Source: Panonychus citri (lineage: Eukaryota > Arthropoda > Arachnida > Trombidiformes > Tetranychidae). Taken from it: a stretch of DNA of 64,000 bases. A model generated the notes under the pieces. The model had not been told where the DNA came from. It made no database searches and saw only the letters and a list, made by a program, of their open reading frames with translations. This document shows positions 34,501-47,973 of the stretch, in pieces. The DNA lies in contig NW_026515539.1 of NCBI RefSeq assembly GCF_014898815.1, forward strand, positions 2,294,001 to 2,358,000, read 5' to 3'. The first letter of the stretch is position 1. Each line of letters begins with the position of its first letter. The translations under genes were made by a program, and so were the position numbers.

Positions 34501-36581
34501 TAAAAGTTCTGCTTCTCCATCATCATCATCATCCTGCATCTTCATCCTCACCATTTTCTTAGCCACTGATGAAACAATAATCAACAAAAAGAATCCATTC
34601 CCCTTAAGCTTTAAGACTGAGAGATACTTAAAAAGTGAACCCAGAAAATTATTTCAGGATAACGGGGTAAAATTAAATCGACCGAACCTCAACCAGATCT
34701 TTAAAAAGATTGGAAGAGTTTAAAAAAGGTCAAAATTATCTGGTGTAAATTAACGATACAATATGGTTACTATACCTTGACCTGATCATCTTTACTTATC
34801 ATCCATATCTTCCAGATCTTCCTTGGAGATACTGAACAAGACTGAATACTAATTATCAGTTTCAGCAAAGGGAATCAAACTTATCTAAATGTTTATAAGT
34901 CTCGTGGATAATGTAATTATCTTTTCTAATTACAAATTACCTATCACCTATTCTCGTGCCAAATCATTTCCAGGAGACATCGATATCTTTATCTTTCTTC
35001 TGGTGAAATAAACTCTCCACGAATCAAGAGAAACTGTAACCATTGGGGAATCATTTCAAATGCTCATTAAAGAGTAATAACAAAAACAAGGAATGAACAA
35101 CATTAACATGATTTAATGTACAAAGATTTTCGAAGTTGTAAATTTCAACCGAACTCAATCGATCGCATATTAGTGTAACTATTGGCGAAAATATTTCTTA
35201 GCTGTTAACCATTAGTACTTATTTTCATCTCTCTCTCTCTCTCTCTTCCAGGTTTACAGAGAAAAAACGAAAATCACACTAACCTACTGCTCGTCCCTTC
35301 TCTTCCCAAATGATATCCCAAAAAAGCTCAAATCGACAAGTGAAGAGACATCGTAGCAATTAATGGGATGAGGATAAAAGTAAAACATGAAGATGGTGAT
35401 GATTAAGTTGCAAGAAAAACAAAATAATTTATTAGGCGAAAGGGGAAAAGGGCCAAAAGTTTGAGGCTATTTTAGCCTCGAACGGTGAGGTTGTTGATGT
35501 AATGAAGATAATAATCACTTTTTTACTCTCTCTTTCTCTCTTTCTTCTCTTTCTTTTAATCTCTTTCTCCCACCCTGCAAACCCACCCTTGATTTCGCCC
35601 TTGTTCATTATCTCATCTCTCCCTGTATGATATAACTTGGTTACTTTGGCATTAGTCCAGTAACACTAATTCACAGAGTCAAGTTCAAAAAGCAAGTTTC
35701 AAATCAAGTTGAGCTTGACTTGTGTATATTAACCTCTAAAATAAGATGACGAGGTTGGTATATTCAGGCCACTCTCTCTCTCTCTATCTTTCACACACAT
35801 TTATATACACACACTGAGTGAAAGATGAAATAAGCAAAAAGAATCATCATCTTCATTATCATCAACATTCTCTTCCTCCGGAAATGGGTCTTAAGAATAA
35901 GCAGACTTCATCTCTCTCTCTCTCTTCTCCTTTCTCTTTCAATCTTTCTCTCTCTTTCTCTCTCTTCTTCTTAAGATCTGTGGAAAAAACTTTTCTCACT
36001 TCGTTTTCTTTTTTCTCACTAAAGTTAAATCATTTTGAATCAACTTGGATGCAATTGGATTTACAAACAATACAAATCTCTCCATGTGAAGGTCAAAAAG
36101 TTTTCATTTACTTTTCATCTTTGAATCAAAGCCAAAGGAACCACGAAGATCAATTGTTCTATCCCTATGGAAATACACACTAACTTTTCTCGACAAACGT
36201 TAATTTCAATGTCAAATTTGATTCTTCTATTATTGTTATGAATCAATTTAATAATCTACAAATTACGTCAATGAAATATGATATCGTTCAACTAGAAGAG
36301 ATCAAAGCCCTTCCTATGAAGTTTATTTCTTGGGTGATTGAATTAAATCAATCTAATTCATCGCATTAATCAAACTGTTTCCATCATAATTGCATTTTAA
36401 TTATCTATTTTGCATTCCATTTAAATACATGCAATGACCAATCAATCAGTAATTAAGAACCAATTAAGTTGTAAGACTTACCTTGATTTAAGATGAAACA
36501 ATTTTCAGCGTCTTCCTTTGAATTGGTTAAAATCCATCTACCGTTGTATCGTTTATTAGTTATTAAAAAAGCTCTCGGCAT
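31598..36581 (-). CDS. scrt: Scratch-type C2H2 zinc finger transcription factor
   Basis: A Snail-superfamily neural transcriptional repressor. Five exons in frame (1239 nt, 412 residues): 36482-36581, 32768-32986, 32371-32684, 31963-32299 and 31598-31866. Exon one begins with a SNAG repressor motif variant (MPRAFLITNKRY). A low-complexity Ser/Asn-rich region follows, then five zinc fingers: CIDCGKRYSTSSNLARHRQTH, CPHCSKVYVSMPAYSMHLRTH, CPHCGKCFSRPWLLQGHIRTH, CPTCSKAFADKSNLRAHIQTH and CQRCGKAFTLKSYLYKHEDSSC. The VSMPA in finger two and the LKSYL in finger five point to Scratch rather than Snail (which has SRMSLL). The first intron is about 3.5 kb, far longer than any other in the window, and is a natural place for regulatory elements. 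Exon one is joined by phase, splice signals and the SNAG motif, so it is slightly less certain than the finger exons. Confidence 0.88.
32987..36481 (-). other. Long first intron of scratch
   Basis: About 3.5 kb of non-coding DNA between the SNAG exon and exon two. It contains several CT/GA tracts (33308-33323, 35228-35246, 35911-35964), an E-box TCACGTGA at 33135-33142, and the GC-rich palindrome at 33801-33816. Several open frames exist but none looks like protein, apart from a weak candidate on the plus strand at 33419-33586. Confidence 0.5.
33801..33816. promoter_or_regulatory. Inverted CACGCG pair (possible Hairy/E(spl) site) in scratch intron 1
   Basis: ACACGCGTTCGCGTGT is a perfect seven-base inverted repeat with a two-base spacer, strikingly GC-rich for this locus. 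Each arm contains CACGCG, the C-box preferred by Hairy-type bHLH repressors. Its place in the intron of a neural regulator makes a Notch/Hairy input plausible. Functional assignment is inference. Confidence 0.35.
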
Positions 36582-37015
36582 AATGATTAAGATCAACAGG
36601 TAATTAAATTTGTATTTCAGGTAAAATTCACTGATTACGTCGAAAAATAAACTGTTAAATTAAAAATCAACGAGTACAAATGAAACTATAACGAAACGTA
36701 AAGAAAAATTAGAACTCGATTAAAGTTGAATAACTTTTCTGTGACTTGGTGGATATCGAAGTCAACAGTTGATAACGACTGAAGAGAAAGAGAAAAAGAG
36801 AGTAAGATAATATAAAGATGAAGATGAAGATGAGTGAGTCAAAGATGAGGATGAAAAACTAACTTCGATGGAGAAAAAGGTCTATGGTAGTAAAAATAAA
36901 GTTTCGTTAATGAGAAGGCGAAGGAAAGAAGACCCATGGAAGAAAAGAAAGAAAGAGAAGAAAGAAAGAGATGATCTGGAAAGACAAAATGATGAGAGAA
37001 AGAAAAGAGAAAAAT

Positions 37016-37020
<5 letters not shown>

Positions 37021-37052
<32 letters not shown>
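37021..37052. repeat. (GA)n microsatellite upstream of scratch
   Basis: A run of about 16 GA dinucleotides, roughly 440 bases upstream of the SNAG-exon start codon and embedded in purine-rich sequence. Confidence 0.85.
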
Positions 37053-37054
<2 letters not shown>

Positions 37055-37267
37055 AAGTGCAAAAGAAAGAGAAGAGGCAAAAGTTGAGGCAAAGGGTCGT
37101 AAAGGGAGAGGCCAAGACGAGAGAGGAGGAGAAAGGTCAGTGCCTACGTTACCTTCCTCTTTGTTTTCATCCTCATCTTCATTATCTACATCATTAGAAT
37201 CTTCAAAATGATGCGGATGCTGTTGATCTTTTACCTCGCTTGAACATTATGTCTGCATCATGATCCA

Positions 37268-37287
37268 CTCTCTCTCTCTCTCTCTCT
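37268..37287. repeat. (CT)n microsatellite
   Basis: Ten CT dinucleotides about 215 bases from the GA tract and of opposite strand polarity, so the two could pair as an inverted repeat. Confidence 0.8.
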
Positions 37288-38131
37288 TGCATAATTATCA
37301 TCGTCTTCTCCTCCCCGCCAACAGTTATTTAGAGTTAAAATTGAACTTAAACAAATACCATCGCCTAGGACAGTTTGCGGTTCCTCGAAGGGGCAACAAA
37401 TGATTTCGCATATGATATAAGGTTTGTTGTTATAAATTGAATGAAATTGTTGCCTATTAACTTTATCATCTTATCTTCTTGCTCATCTTCATCTCTCTCC
37501 CACTTTTGTTTCTTCCTCCTCGAGATCATCTTAACTCTCCCCTGTTATCCCATTCGAGGCCATTGAAATGTATCCGGACACGCGACAAGTTAATAGTTTT
37601 CTCCCTCTTCCTTTTTACATGCCTCATTTCTAACCTTTGACCTCAACTTACAACCTTTACTATCATTTCTGCTCTCAGTCTTCAATCTCAGTGCTCATTT
37701 GACCTCAAACCATGTGTCCTAACTTTCATCTCTCGTTAATTATTAATAAACTTTTGTCGTCTTCATATAAACATTTCAATTGTTTTGAATCTTTCAATTG
37801 ATCAACTAATTGATTTAATTTATACAAGTTTCAATAGCAAATTCCTTTAATATCGATTAATTGTTGACAAGTTTAAACTAATTCGTTGATTACAAATACA
37901 ATAACAATGATTAATATAAAAGATAAAAAATTTATCGAACCAGAAAAAAAAGAGATTAATCTGAATTAGATAAAACTAATTCTTAAAATTAATCAAAGGC
38001 TCTAATTAAGTATGAGTATTGGTGATGAGAAATCCAAAGTAATACTTTTTGTTTCAAGATCAATTTCTTAATCCACTTCGATGGATTAAAAATTCAATAT
38101 GAATAGAAAGTTACATATGTCCATCAATTGG

Positions 38132-41100
38132 TCAGTCTTCCTCTTCTCCTTCAATTGATTTAAGAGCGAAATGCGCTCGCACGTGGACAATTAACTCTGC
38201 TGGATATTTACTGTATCCATTTGCTTTCTTCATCCAATCTCGAGCATCTTGATGTTTTTCATTTCGATATAAGAACAACCGAGTTCGAGTGATGCACATG
38301 GAAGGAGAAAATGATTCGATGAAATGTCCTCTTGATGGTCAAATATCTTCAATAGAATCGATTCCGATTCTTCTAGTTTATTGAGATGCCGTAAACAAAC
38401 ACCCTTCAGCAGTAGTAATAGACAGTAATCATCGATTGAATCTTTATCAACTGCAAAACAATTAGAAAGTAATCAATTAGCTGACCAGTGAGAAATTGGT
38501 TCTATGCTCGATGTTACCTTTTTTACCAAATTGTTTTAATTGTTCATCTAATTTCATTGCAATTGGTTCAATCAGATTCGGTGTATTGATGATTGAGAAA
38601 ACATTCCAAATGTAAAAAATTTCCTGTAAATCAAAAGTAATTAGTGGAAAGTTTTGAATAAAATCAATCACGATTACAATTAGAAAATTGAACATACAAA
38701 AGCGGGTGCGAACATTTTTCCTCCATTTTTCATATACTTTTCCGCCATTCGAACGGCAAATTTTTCCCGAGGTGTACTTTTACCTGCGAATCGCCTCTTT
38801 AATCCAGGTACTTCCCTAATTCAATCAGAAATTGGGTTAATTAATAATATTATGATTAGATGGACCAATTACTCACTTAATTGCGGCCGTTATTTTGGGT
38901 GTCAACGATTCATCTTTGGTCTCTTCCCTCAACATATACAAATAGACTGCGTATTGATAAGTGAATGCACAGGGTGACCAAAGACTCTCCGTTCTCATTT
39001 TATCAGCATATTCCGCCGCTTTTGACCAATTGCATTGAATTCTAATAATAAAGATGTAACAACGGGAATTTCAATCAAATTGTTGACTTCAATTGGTATA
39101 AATTGATTGTAACTTACGCATAAACCCACATGATCTCCCAATTGCAAGCATTGTGTAACTGTTTCCATTCATCTTGTATCTTAATTGCTTCGTTAAATGA
39201 TTTGATTGCTTCGTTACACTGACCTTTCAATTGGTACAATTTCCCTCTGAACAAAGGTAAGAATACACTCTATGAGATTGTAAGAGAATCGACAAACATT
39301 AGTTAACTCAGAGTAAATTCGTCATTAGATTGTTACCTCTGGACAGGATCTCTCTTGTCTATTGAGTAAATTTTCAATTCTGTCTAAATCCTTGTTCCCA
39401 GATCCAATCATTGTTTCTATGTAACAAAAGTTAATTAGAAGCAAAATCATGGCGAATGTGCTTCTTCCAGTTCCTTCTAATTCGGCTGCGGCAGTTAATT
39501 CGTTAATCCCAATGTCTCGATCTCCAGAGAAGCCCATAAACTCGAGGACTCGCAATACACATTGAGGTGACATCGAAAGTGCCTGTTAGTTAATCAACCA
39601 AATTAATTGTGAGAAACATTCAATCCACTGAACAGAACATTGTAACAATTACCAAATTGTAGATTCCAGTTCCAGCATGAACTCCAGATTGAAATTCACG
39701 TCGAGTTGTTTCCGATTCCCATTTGGTCCTTTTTTGGATAATATTTTGACAAACCCTACAAATTTACAGTTAAAAATCAATTTATCAGTATGTTTACAAT
39801 CACAATCAACTAATTGTTACTTACTTGTAAGATTGATAACCATAGCGGAAGCGACATGCACCCTTAATCAAACTTATGAAACTTTGATCTTGAACGAAAG
39901 TGATTAAGGCCAACATGAAAACCGAATCTGCGTAAGCCAATTCCGCGTGAATTTCCTCTGTTCATTTAAATAAAGTTAATTAATTCAATTAGTATGATAA
40001 AATCTTCGCATTGTTAATTACCTTCAGTGTAAGTATCATAATCCGTTCGTCTGAGATAATCCATCCAAGAGTAAGATCTTTTTCTAGCTGAGCTTAAATC
40101 GACTGATTTTTTAAGCGCTTCAATGGCAGATTCAATTTCTGGCTTTGGTGCAAACAAAATTAACAATTACAATTCTAACTAACAATTAGCCTCTGTTTGA
40201 AAATCAACATAATTATCAGTCTCGATTTACAATGTTACATCAACCTTGATTGTTTCCCAATCACTGATTGTGTTGAAAGCGAGAAGATAATCAAATTGCT
40301 CAATCTATTGGTCATCATAATTTGATTAACTAATTCCTGATATTATTAATATAATAATTGTGCTCGAGAGTGTGAGATGAAACCTTGAGAAAGATCCAGA
40401 CAATTGGAGTGCAAATTGAATTTAAAGTTAATCAGGAAGTCATAAGATCTGATTAAGGTAATAATCATAATCTTGATCATCACAATTTGATAAAAATTTA
40501 TCATTGAGAAAATGTTAAATATTATCATGAATAAATTGATCCATAATTTAAGTATACAAAATTTAACCTCGACAATTGAAGGTAAATTAATTTCCAATAA
40601 CAAATTACAATGATACAAACTAACACTTAATGTTAATACTAAATGAATAAAGAAAAAATTAATCAAAATGACTAGACAATAATCAATTTTAACCAAGTAA
40701 ATTAACAATAATCACCTGAAATTATATTCTCAGCATGATAATATTACTAATGTTACTGAATCAAAAGTCAAGGGTTTTCAATGCAACGATAACTAAACTA
40801 ATTAAACTGATATTAAAAGTAAAAAACTAATGATTACTAACAAAATGATCGTGTAAATGAAATTAGCAATTAACTAATTGTGACAAACCTTTTCAAATGT
40901 CATCCAAGCTCGAAGCCAGGACATGGTCCCATAAGAGAGGGTCAGGTAGAGATGTTGTTCACTTCCTTGTTTGCATATTTCGAGTGCTCGATCAAACTGA
41001 TTAACGAAAAACAATTTAGCTGCTTCGATGACCTGGACGATTTGTCCGTTAATTGAGTAATCGCCAATCGAGTCGTTAGCATCTTCGTATTCATCATTTT

Positions 41101-41295
41101 CATCATTTTCCATAACCAATGAGAGTTTCTTCAAATCATCACTAATAACCTTGGATTCAACATTCTAATGATGAAATAAATGTAAACAAAAACAAAGAGA
41201 AGAACAGAAAAAAAAACAATTGAATCAATAACATGGAAAAGTAAACAATTTAAATCACAATAAACTTGACGAATACTAACCTCCTTTAAAGTCAT
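38132..41295 (-). CDS. TTC39-family tetratricopeptide protein, one frameshift near the C terminus
   Basis: TTC39 proteins are outer-membrane/lipid-related TPR proteins of poorly known function; the family includes yeast Iml2. Eleven exons: 41281-41295, 40889-41164, 40022-40142, 39825-39957, 39653-39755, 39337-39582, 39118-39269, 38877-39041, 38698-38815, 38518-38623 and 38132-38450. Conserved landmarks are AKLFFVNQFDRALEICKQGS, LRVLEFMGFSGDRDIGI, IQDEWKQLHNACNWEIMWVY, RRFAGKSTPREKFAVR and EIFYIWNVFS. The exon phases agree through exon eleven, but the summed length is one base short of a multiple of three. In the last exon, LPCASLELGC is followed by the conserved tail (LYRNEKHQDARDWMKKA...) in the next frame, with the shift near 38265-38280. 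Without repair the protein stops at 38230 and loses its last 40 or so conserved residues. This is either a sequence error or a genuine truncation. Confidence 0.85.
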
Positions 41296-43152
41296 TTTTC
41301 TACAATCCGATTGTAATTGTTGGAGAGAAATTAAATTGTAAACAATTAACTTGATGTTTTCTCACCGACTAACCAACAACAACTGATTCGGTTTCACATT
41401 CAATTCAATTTGGTTGTGTCTCTTTACCATCTAAACCAGATGAAAATCACACACACTCTCACTTATCAAATGTTGTGAGAATGATTAGTTGATCAATTGA
41501 CAATCAAATGAAGTAATTTAAGCACAATTAATACACTGATGATTTAACTTACACTCTGTTGCTACCGTTAAGGTTGTTTGATTGTTGATTTGCCTTCAGC
41601 ATCTCATATGTGATGACGACAATCAACTTATTATTATTATAATTCTGATAGAATATCATTTTTCCAACTCTCCTTCAGTTCGTTAATTAACTTAACTTGA
41701 TTCGACTCACAATCAACAGGAATAATATAAAAATAAAACTCGATTCAATCTTGCTTGATAAAAAAGATACACCAAGAGGAGGGAATTAAATTAACTCGTC
41801 TAACTACAATTTAAGTCTTCTCAATGACTTTCAATCACAATCAACTTTTTTCTTTCAATTTATTCAATGAAACCTTTGGAAACAAAAACAATTTGATTAG
41901 AATCAGTTAATCAATATCATTTTCGTGATGAGAAATCGTTGATTGGTCAACCAACGTTAACGTGATTTTGATTAACGATCAAGATGTTTAATCAATTAAC
42001 TGTTTCTTTTTGAATTATTAATTATTAAAATAATATTAAGATCGATTTGCTTGATTGTGATTAGATTAATAAATCATCATTTATAAAACATGTTTAACTG
42101 TTGGTGTTTAATTGTTGGGTTTTTTTTTGCTTGATTTTGATCACCACACAACCGCAGATACAATTTGCTGATAATTAATTAACTTGTTTAAATGGTAAGA
42201 AGATGATAATGAGAACTTTTGAGTTGATTAATTGATTGTAATTGTTGATACAATATAATTTGATTGATTGTTTCTGAAAATAAAGGATTATTACAATTGT
42301 TGATTTGGTCAGTATTGATTTTTTTGATGAAAATCGTTCATCATTTACCTTGATTTAAATTACAAAATCAAGGGATAAAATTATTTTCAGTTTAAACTGT
42401 TTGGCAAATGAACAATCAACGAGATACAATGATTAATTATCATAATTAAACTAAATTTACATAATATGATATTGATTGATGTAATTAAGAAGAGTCAATT
42501 TTCATGTGTCAATTTTCAATTAAATTAACTGGATTAAAATGAGACTAAAACAATGAAAGATCAAATTTACAACTTTGATTGAATTAAATGTAAATGACAA
42601 TTAAATAAACAGAAATAATCAAATAATAAAAGTAGATCTGTGAATCCGTTTGTTCGTGTGATTAAAACTAAATCAATTAAATTTTCAATCCGATTAAACA
42701 TTTTGTCCTTTTCTTGTGTAGTTGATTATGTAATTGGATTGACTAGCAAGGCTCTGACTAGATTACAGAATGTAAATCCAACGGTAAATGATTGATTAAC
42801 CATTGAATTAGTCTTTAAATGCTCATTTGATCAACGGAATCAGAAACAAAATTAACGGGAAAAAATTAACAATAAACACATGTAAGATCAACACTTCCAC
42901 ATCAACTGATTTGACTTGCAAATCACAATCAGGGTAAATCTTTTAGATTCAAGAATCAGTTATCATGAAATTGGCACTCAAATGATATAATTTATACAAA
43001 TGATTAAGAAGCTCGTCCGTTACAGTGTAATCATTTTTCTGGTTCCTTGATTTGTCCCCTGGTTGTTTTGTTATTAGATTTCCATCAGAAATGATTAATA
43101 TAAATTTAGATCAATTGGTTGAACTATTTTGGTTTCGTTCGTTTTGGTGGTT
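41296..43152. other. Intergenic region upstream of TTC39 and 3' of the M13 peptidase
   Basis: About 1.9 kb of AT-rich DNA with no supported coding exon. It should contain the TTC39 promoter and the peptidase 3' UTR. Confidence 0.4.
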
Positions 43153-46100
43153 CTACCAAACTTCACATTTATCTTCTGGATTCATGGGGCTGCCTAATGG
43201 ACAATTGAATGTCTCCGAAAACTCCTTTGAATTACTGAGTGTTCCAATAACACGGAATCGATGAGGACTGTGAGGATCGTTGAGAACTTGAAGTTTCAAT
43301 GCCTCTGGAGTTGCAACGAAACACCAAACTTGGGCGAATCGGACAAAAAATATCTTTTTACTGGACATGTTGACCCCTGGTAGAGCGGGTTCAACATTGC
43401 TTATTGCCCAATCTTCGTAGGCCTGGAATGGAAAAGAAATAAACGATTGATATCATTCAAATTAGAGTAGAAAATATAAATCAACCAACATGAAATGCTG
43501 CTTTAAGTCCTCCATTGTCCGCTAAATTTTCACCAAGAGTTCGCTCTCCGTTAATCTACATGGAAGAGCAAAAAGTTATGATAATGATAAATATCCAAAG
43601 GTCAAGTAATTTATTTATGTTCTTACATGGTCACCGTTTATTTCGTAAGATGAGTATTGTTTAACGAAACAATCAACACGTTGCTCGAAATTTTTGATTG
43701 TACTATTGTTCCACCATTGATGAAGATTTCCATATTTGTCGTACCTTCGACCTCTATCATCGAAAGCATGAGTTAATTCGTGTCCCATCACAACTCCCAT
43801 CGCTCCAAAATTAACCGATTTTGGATAATTAACATCATAAAATGGAGCTTGAAGTATTCCAGCGGGAAATACTAAAAGTGAAAGAATAAAAGTTAATATT
43901 AATTTGAAAAGAATATCCAATCAATTAGATTATACCCATAGTGTCTTTCGTTGGTGTATAATAGGCGTTAACGGTGGACGGTGTCATTTCCCATTCGGTT
44001 TTATTAGCTGGTCTCATTATTTTTTCCATGTTCTTTTTTAAAGCAAATTTGTTGACCTTAAGATTATTTTGAAAATATTCGTCTTCGGTAAATTCGAGCT
44101 AAAAACGAAACATGAAATAACATAAAAAAGTGACCTCACAAAATTGTAGCATAAAAATGAGCCAAAGTGAACTTACTCCCTCATATTTTTCATTTAGTTT
44201 CGTTGAATTAAGGATAAAATCAGGGAATCCAATCATCTTGGTAATAGCATCAGCCTGTCAACGAATTGAAAAGTTTTGTTAAAACTCAGATAAATATCGG
44301 AATTGGATTAGTTTGTTTTACTTTTTCTTTTGCAAGTTTTCTTGTCTCAGTGTCCATCCAACGGAGATTAGGAAGATTATCTTCAAAGGCTTTTCTTATT
44401 TGTTCAATCATCGCCTCAGCAACTGGTTTAGATTCACCTCGAAACACTGATTTAACGAACATGGCACCAAGAGCGAACCCCATGAATCCATTGGTATCGG
44501 TAACACAATATCGCCACGAAGATTCAATCCCTTCAGAACCTGAGAATGGAAACAAATAGAAAAATGAATCAATTGAGCAAAGAAAAAAAAAGTAATTTAA
44601 TCTCTCAATTCTTACCTATCAATGCCTTTCTTAAGATTTTTGAAGCTTCTCTAAAAGGCTTAGAAAGACATGAGATGAGCGTTTGAACAACAGACCAACT
44701 CATGTAATTAGCGAGAACACTAAATGAATAGGAAAAAAAATACACGAAATTAATACTTTGATGAAAGTTTTCTTGTTGATTTAGATAATAATCAGTCTGC
44801 TAATAAGAAATAATCAAGAGGTAATTGGGTTTGATGATCTGTCATAAACAATTGCCATTGATTCTTAATGTTGAAGATTAAATATCAACTAATCCTTGCA
44901 AAGATTATTGATTGAGAAGATGGAGAAGAAAAAATCAAATAAATTGATTGATATTAACAATTTACCTTCGTTTCTCGTCTGTCTTGTTATATTCAATAAT
45001 GAGCTTAGATAATTGTTCGAGATATTCAATTGAATAAACTCCAATCAGTTCGTTGTCGGTGATTTCATAATCGATTTGATCAAAGGCATCTTTAAAATAA
45101 TTAGTCCAATTAATTGCTGGTGCGGCTTTTTGAAGATCTGCTATAGTGATTCTTTGGTACATTTTATCATCATCAGTACGATCCTCTGATGGTATAGTTA
45201 TCTGAATTCAATAGATGAAGATAATATCATTCAATAGGCTTATAATTAAATTCATACTGAATTTTGATCAAGCAATCAACATTATTATAAATTTTTCATG
45301 TGAAATAAATGATATTAAGAAATGAGATGATAATGAACTTTGCAATTCATTAATCAATCATCACTAACTCTAATAATAATAGTAGTACAATTGATCAATG
45401 GTTATTAAATTTAACAATGAGGGATAAATATAAAAACGATTGATGTATTTGTTGTAAGCTGAATGAAAGTTGAGTTCACTTAATCAACTTTCTCTATGGA
45501 TGTTGATTGATTAATTTGATGATTAAGGTTGCGGGTGAAATATGGTTGATAATACTAATGTTAATTTACCTCAGCAAGACGAGTTTCAAATTCAAGTAAA
45601 TCATCAACTTGTTTAACAACATCGCTCTCATTTCCTCCCAAAAGTACAGCTACTTTAACGGTAAATGATTTGAATGCTTGTAAAACCTCATCATCAGCTG
45701 ATTTGTTAAGATAATAATCACGACTTGGTAACGATAATCCTCCTTGATCTAATTGAATAATGTTGTTACTTGAATTCTTAGCATCCGCCCCAACAGCCCA
45801 TGAAAAGAAACCACCTCTGTTGTATTGATTGTGAGCAACCTGTAAATATTTCTGAAAATCCCATGAAGCTGCATCAAAGCCAGAATTCATATTCCAACCA
45901 CCAATCTGTTAACAATAAAAAAAACAAGATACTTAAATATAACATCATTTTGTCAATGTGATTTAAATTGTTCATCAATCAACAAAATAACTTCAAGTTT
46001 CCATGTGAATTGTAACAAGGACAATGAAAACAGAATCAATTGATTGCCAAAAAAAAAGATGATTGTGATTTTATCACATGTCTAAGAATTAAATTGTGTT

Positions 46101-47973
46101 ACGAAACAATTATAATCCATGTTAGTTGATTACTATTCAATTCAATTGGATTGAATAACAAAAATCAATTAGAATCTAAAATATCTGAACCAAGTTGAAT
46201 TCTGGTTAGAATCTGATTTCTATTATCATTATTGAAATTTATATAGAGAAATCAATTGATTTGATATCAATTAATGGATTGAATTAATATCAAGTACAAT
46301 AGTTAATCCAAATTATGATTAGTTGCAATTAGCAAAATATCAACAATAAAGATTGGAACAGATTAATTAGGTTAATTGTTTTGACATTAATCACCATGAA
46401 AAATGATTTCCATTCATATATATTAAATAAATAATAAAAGGTAAATGCTCAGTCATAATTTGATAATAAAATTGATAATCATTTAGCTTAATTGTTTTGA
46501 TTATGAGAAAACAATTTATGGTAAATAAACAAATTGATGAGGAAATTATATTACATGTATTAACTTGTAAATATAACTTGGGAACTTTTTCTCACAGAAA
46601 TTGAATGCGAATAACCAATTACTATGAACAAATTGCTCGAGGCAATTTAACAACAAATAAGATCGGAGCTAAATTGTTTTGATTATTGATTAATAGGGAA
46701 TATAAACTTACTTGTTTTAAAAAATCTTGCATCGGTTTTGGTCCAAGTTTCTCGATAGTTTCGTTCTTATCCAAACAAGATCGATAATAGACTCGAGATT
46801 TTTCCTCGGCTTTACTTTGATTAGTACTATTATCTTGCTCTGAGAAAAACATATGAAACAATTAACAAGATAAAATGTAGATTAATGTTTATCCTTAAAT
46901 CCATCAATTCCTCATGAGATAAAACTCAAAGTTACTGATTCATAATGGGAACAATATTGCTGAATAACACGGAAACGTAATTCTGGTTATCATTTATTCA
47001 TGTTATTTAAATGCTCTTCAGGATAATGAATCTCTTTTTTTAGATTCAATAACATGTGAAAGTGAATGAAAAACAAAAACGTCAACAACAACAACAACTT
47101 TGCAAAACACTTTGAATGTTTCATGATGAAATAATGATATTGATCATGTATTGAAGCAGAAATAAGATTAGTGAATATTGTAAATGATTAGTTAATCCTC
47201 TTACCTAAAACAGTTTTCATAACATATTGATTATCTTGCCATAATTTAGCAAATGGACCCCAAATAGATTTTCCATCTGGGAGTGGATTAGATTCCACCC
47301 AACCACCACAAGAATATGAATAAAAATCTTCACATGGATCTTTACTTGTATCCATTGAGTTGATTATGGTACTTGCTATACTTATACACTCTTTGGATAC
47401 ACAAAGATCTGGGGGGGAGAGAGAAGAGGAAACAATTAATAAATAGATTGCAAGATTAACTGAGAATGAGAACTTACCATTATCGATTTGTTTTGATTTC
47501 TCTGAATGGCCATAACTATGAATGAGAAGGATTAATAAGATGAGTGAAAAAAGTGTTATTATTGTTACAGAGATGATTAAAAATCGTTCCAATGGCGATG
47601 CTCGATCCCAAAAGGTTCGACGTCGAGATCGACCTTTGTTTATCATAACAGAGGGTTGACCTTGTCCGTTGCCGAATTTACTGCTCGGTGAATTGGGTGA
47701 ATTTGAACTATTGGGATCCAGAGCGACGGTCGATGATGACGATTGACCATAAAATAATACCTGTGGACTGTTACGATCTGAATGAATCTCTTCAACTGGA
47801 CTAGAGATTGAAAGTATTGCTGGATCCAATGGTGGTCCAGATAAATTGTCAGGAGACATTGTTAATTGTGATGAAGATGAATACATATTTCCAAAGCCAA
47901 TTGTATCAGCGTAATTGGGATTACTCACTGATGAATCGTCAACAGACAATTCGGCTCTCTTATAACGAGGCAT
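43153..47973 (-). CDS. Neprilysin / endothelin-converting-enzyme-like M13 zinc metallopeptidase
   Basis: A type II membrane ectopeptidase of the M13 family, which cleaves extracellular peptides such as neuropeptides. Twelve exons in frame (2544 nt, 847 residues): 47478-47973, 47205-47408, 46712-46839, 45570-45905, 44966-45201, 44616-44719, 44322-44539, 44177-44254, 43936-44098, 43627-43871, 43490-43555 and 43153-43422. The cytoplasmic N terminus is long and Ser/Pro-rich. A membrane anchor follows (about residues 133-155, RFLIISVTIITLFSLILLIL), then DPCEDFYSYSCGGW at the start of the ectodomain. Active-site features are all present: the substrate-binding NAYY, VFPAGILQAPFYD, the zinc motif HELTH, and the third ligand in GENLADNGG. 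The C terminus KCEVW resembles ECE more than NEP (CRVW). It should be catalytically competent. The start is the ATG at 47973. Confidence 0.93.

Larger units (their letters stand above)
36582..38131. other. Upstream flank of scratch and 3' flank of the TTC39 gene
   Basis: About 1.5 kb without a supported gene. The half nearest scratch is purine-rich (GAAAGA, GAGAGA) and carries the GA and CT microsatellites listed separately. The scratch promoter should be here. Confidence 0.4.

Noticed and set aside
35818..36183. Open frame of about 121 codons in the scratch first intron
   Set aside because: It is built from CT tracts read as Ser/Leu repeats, with no ATG context or splice support.
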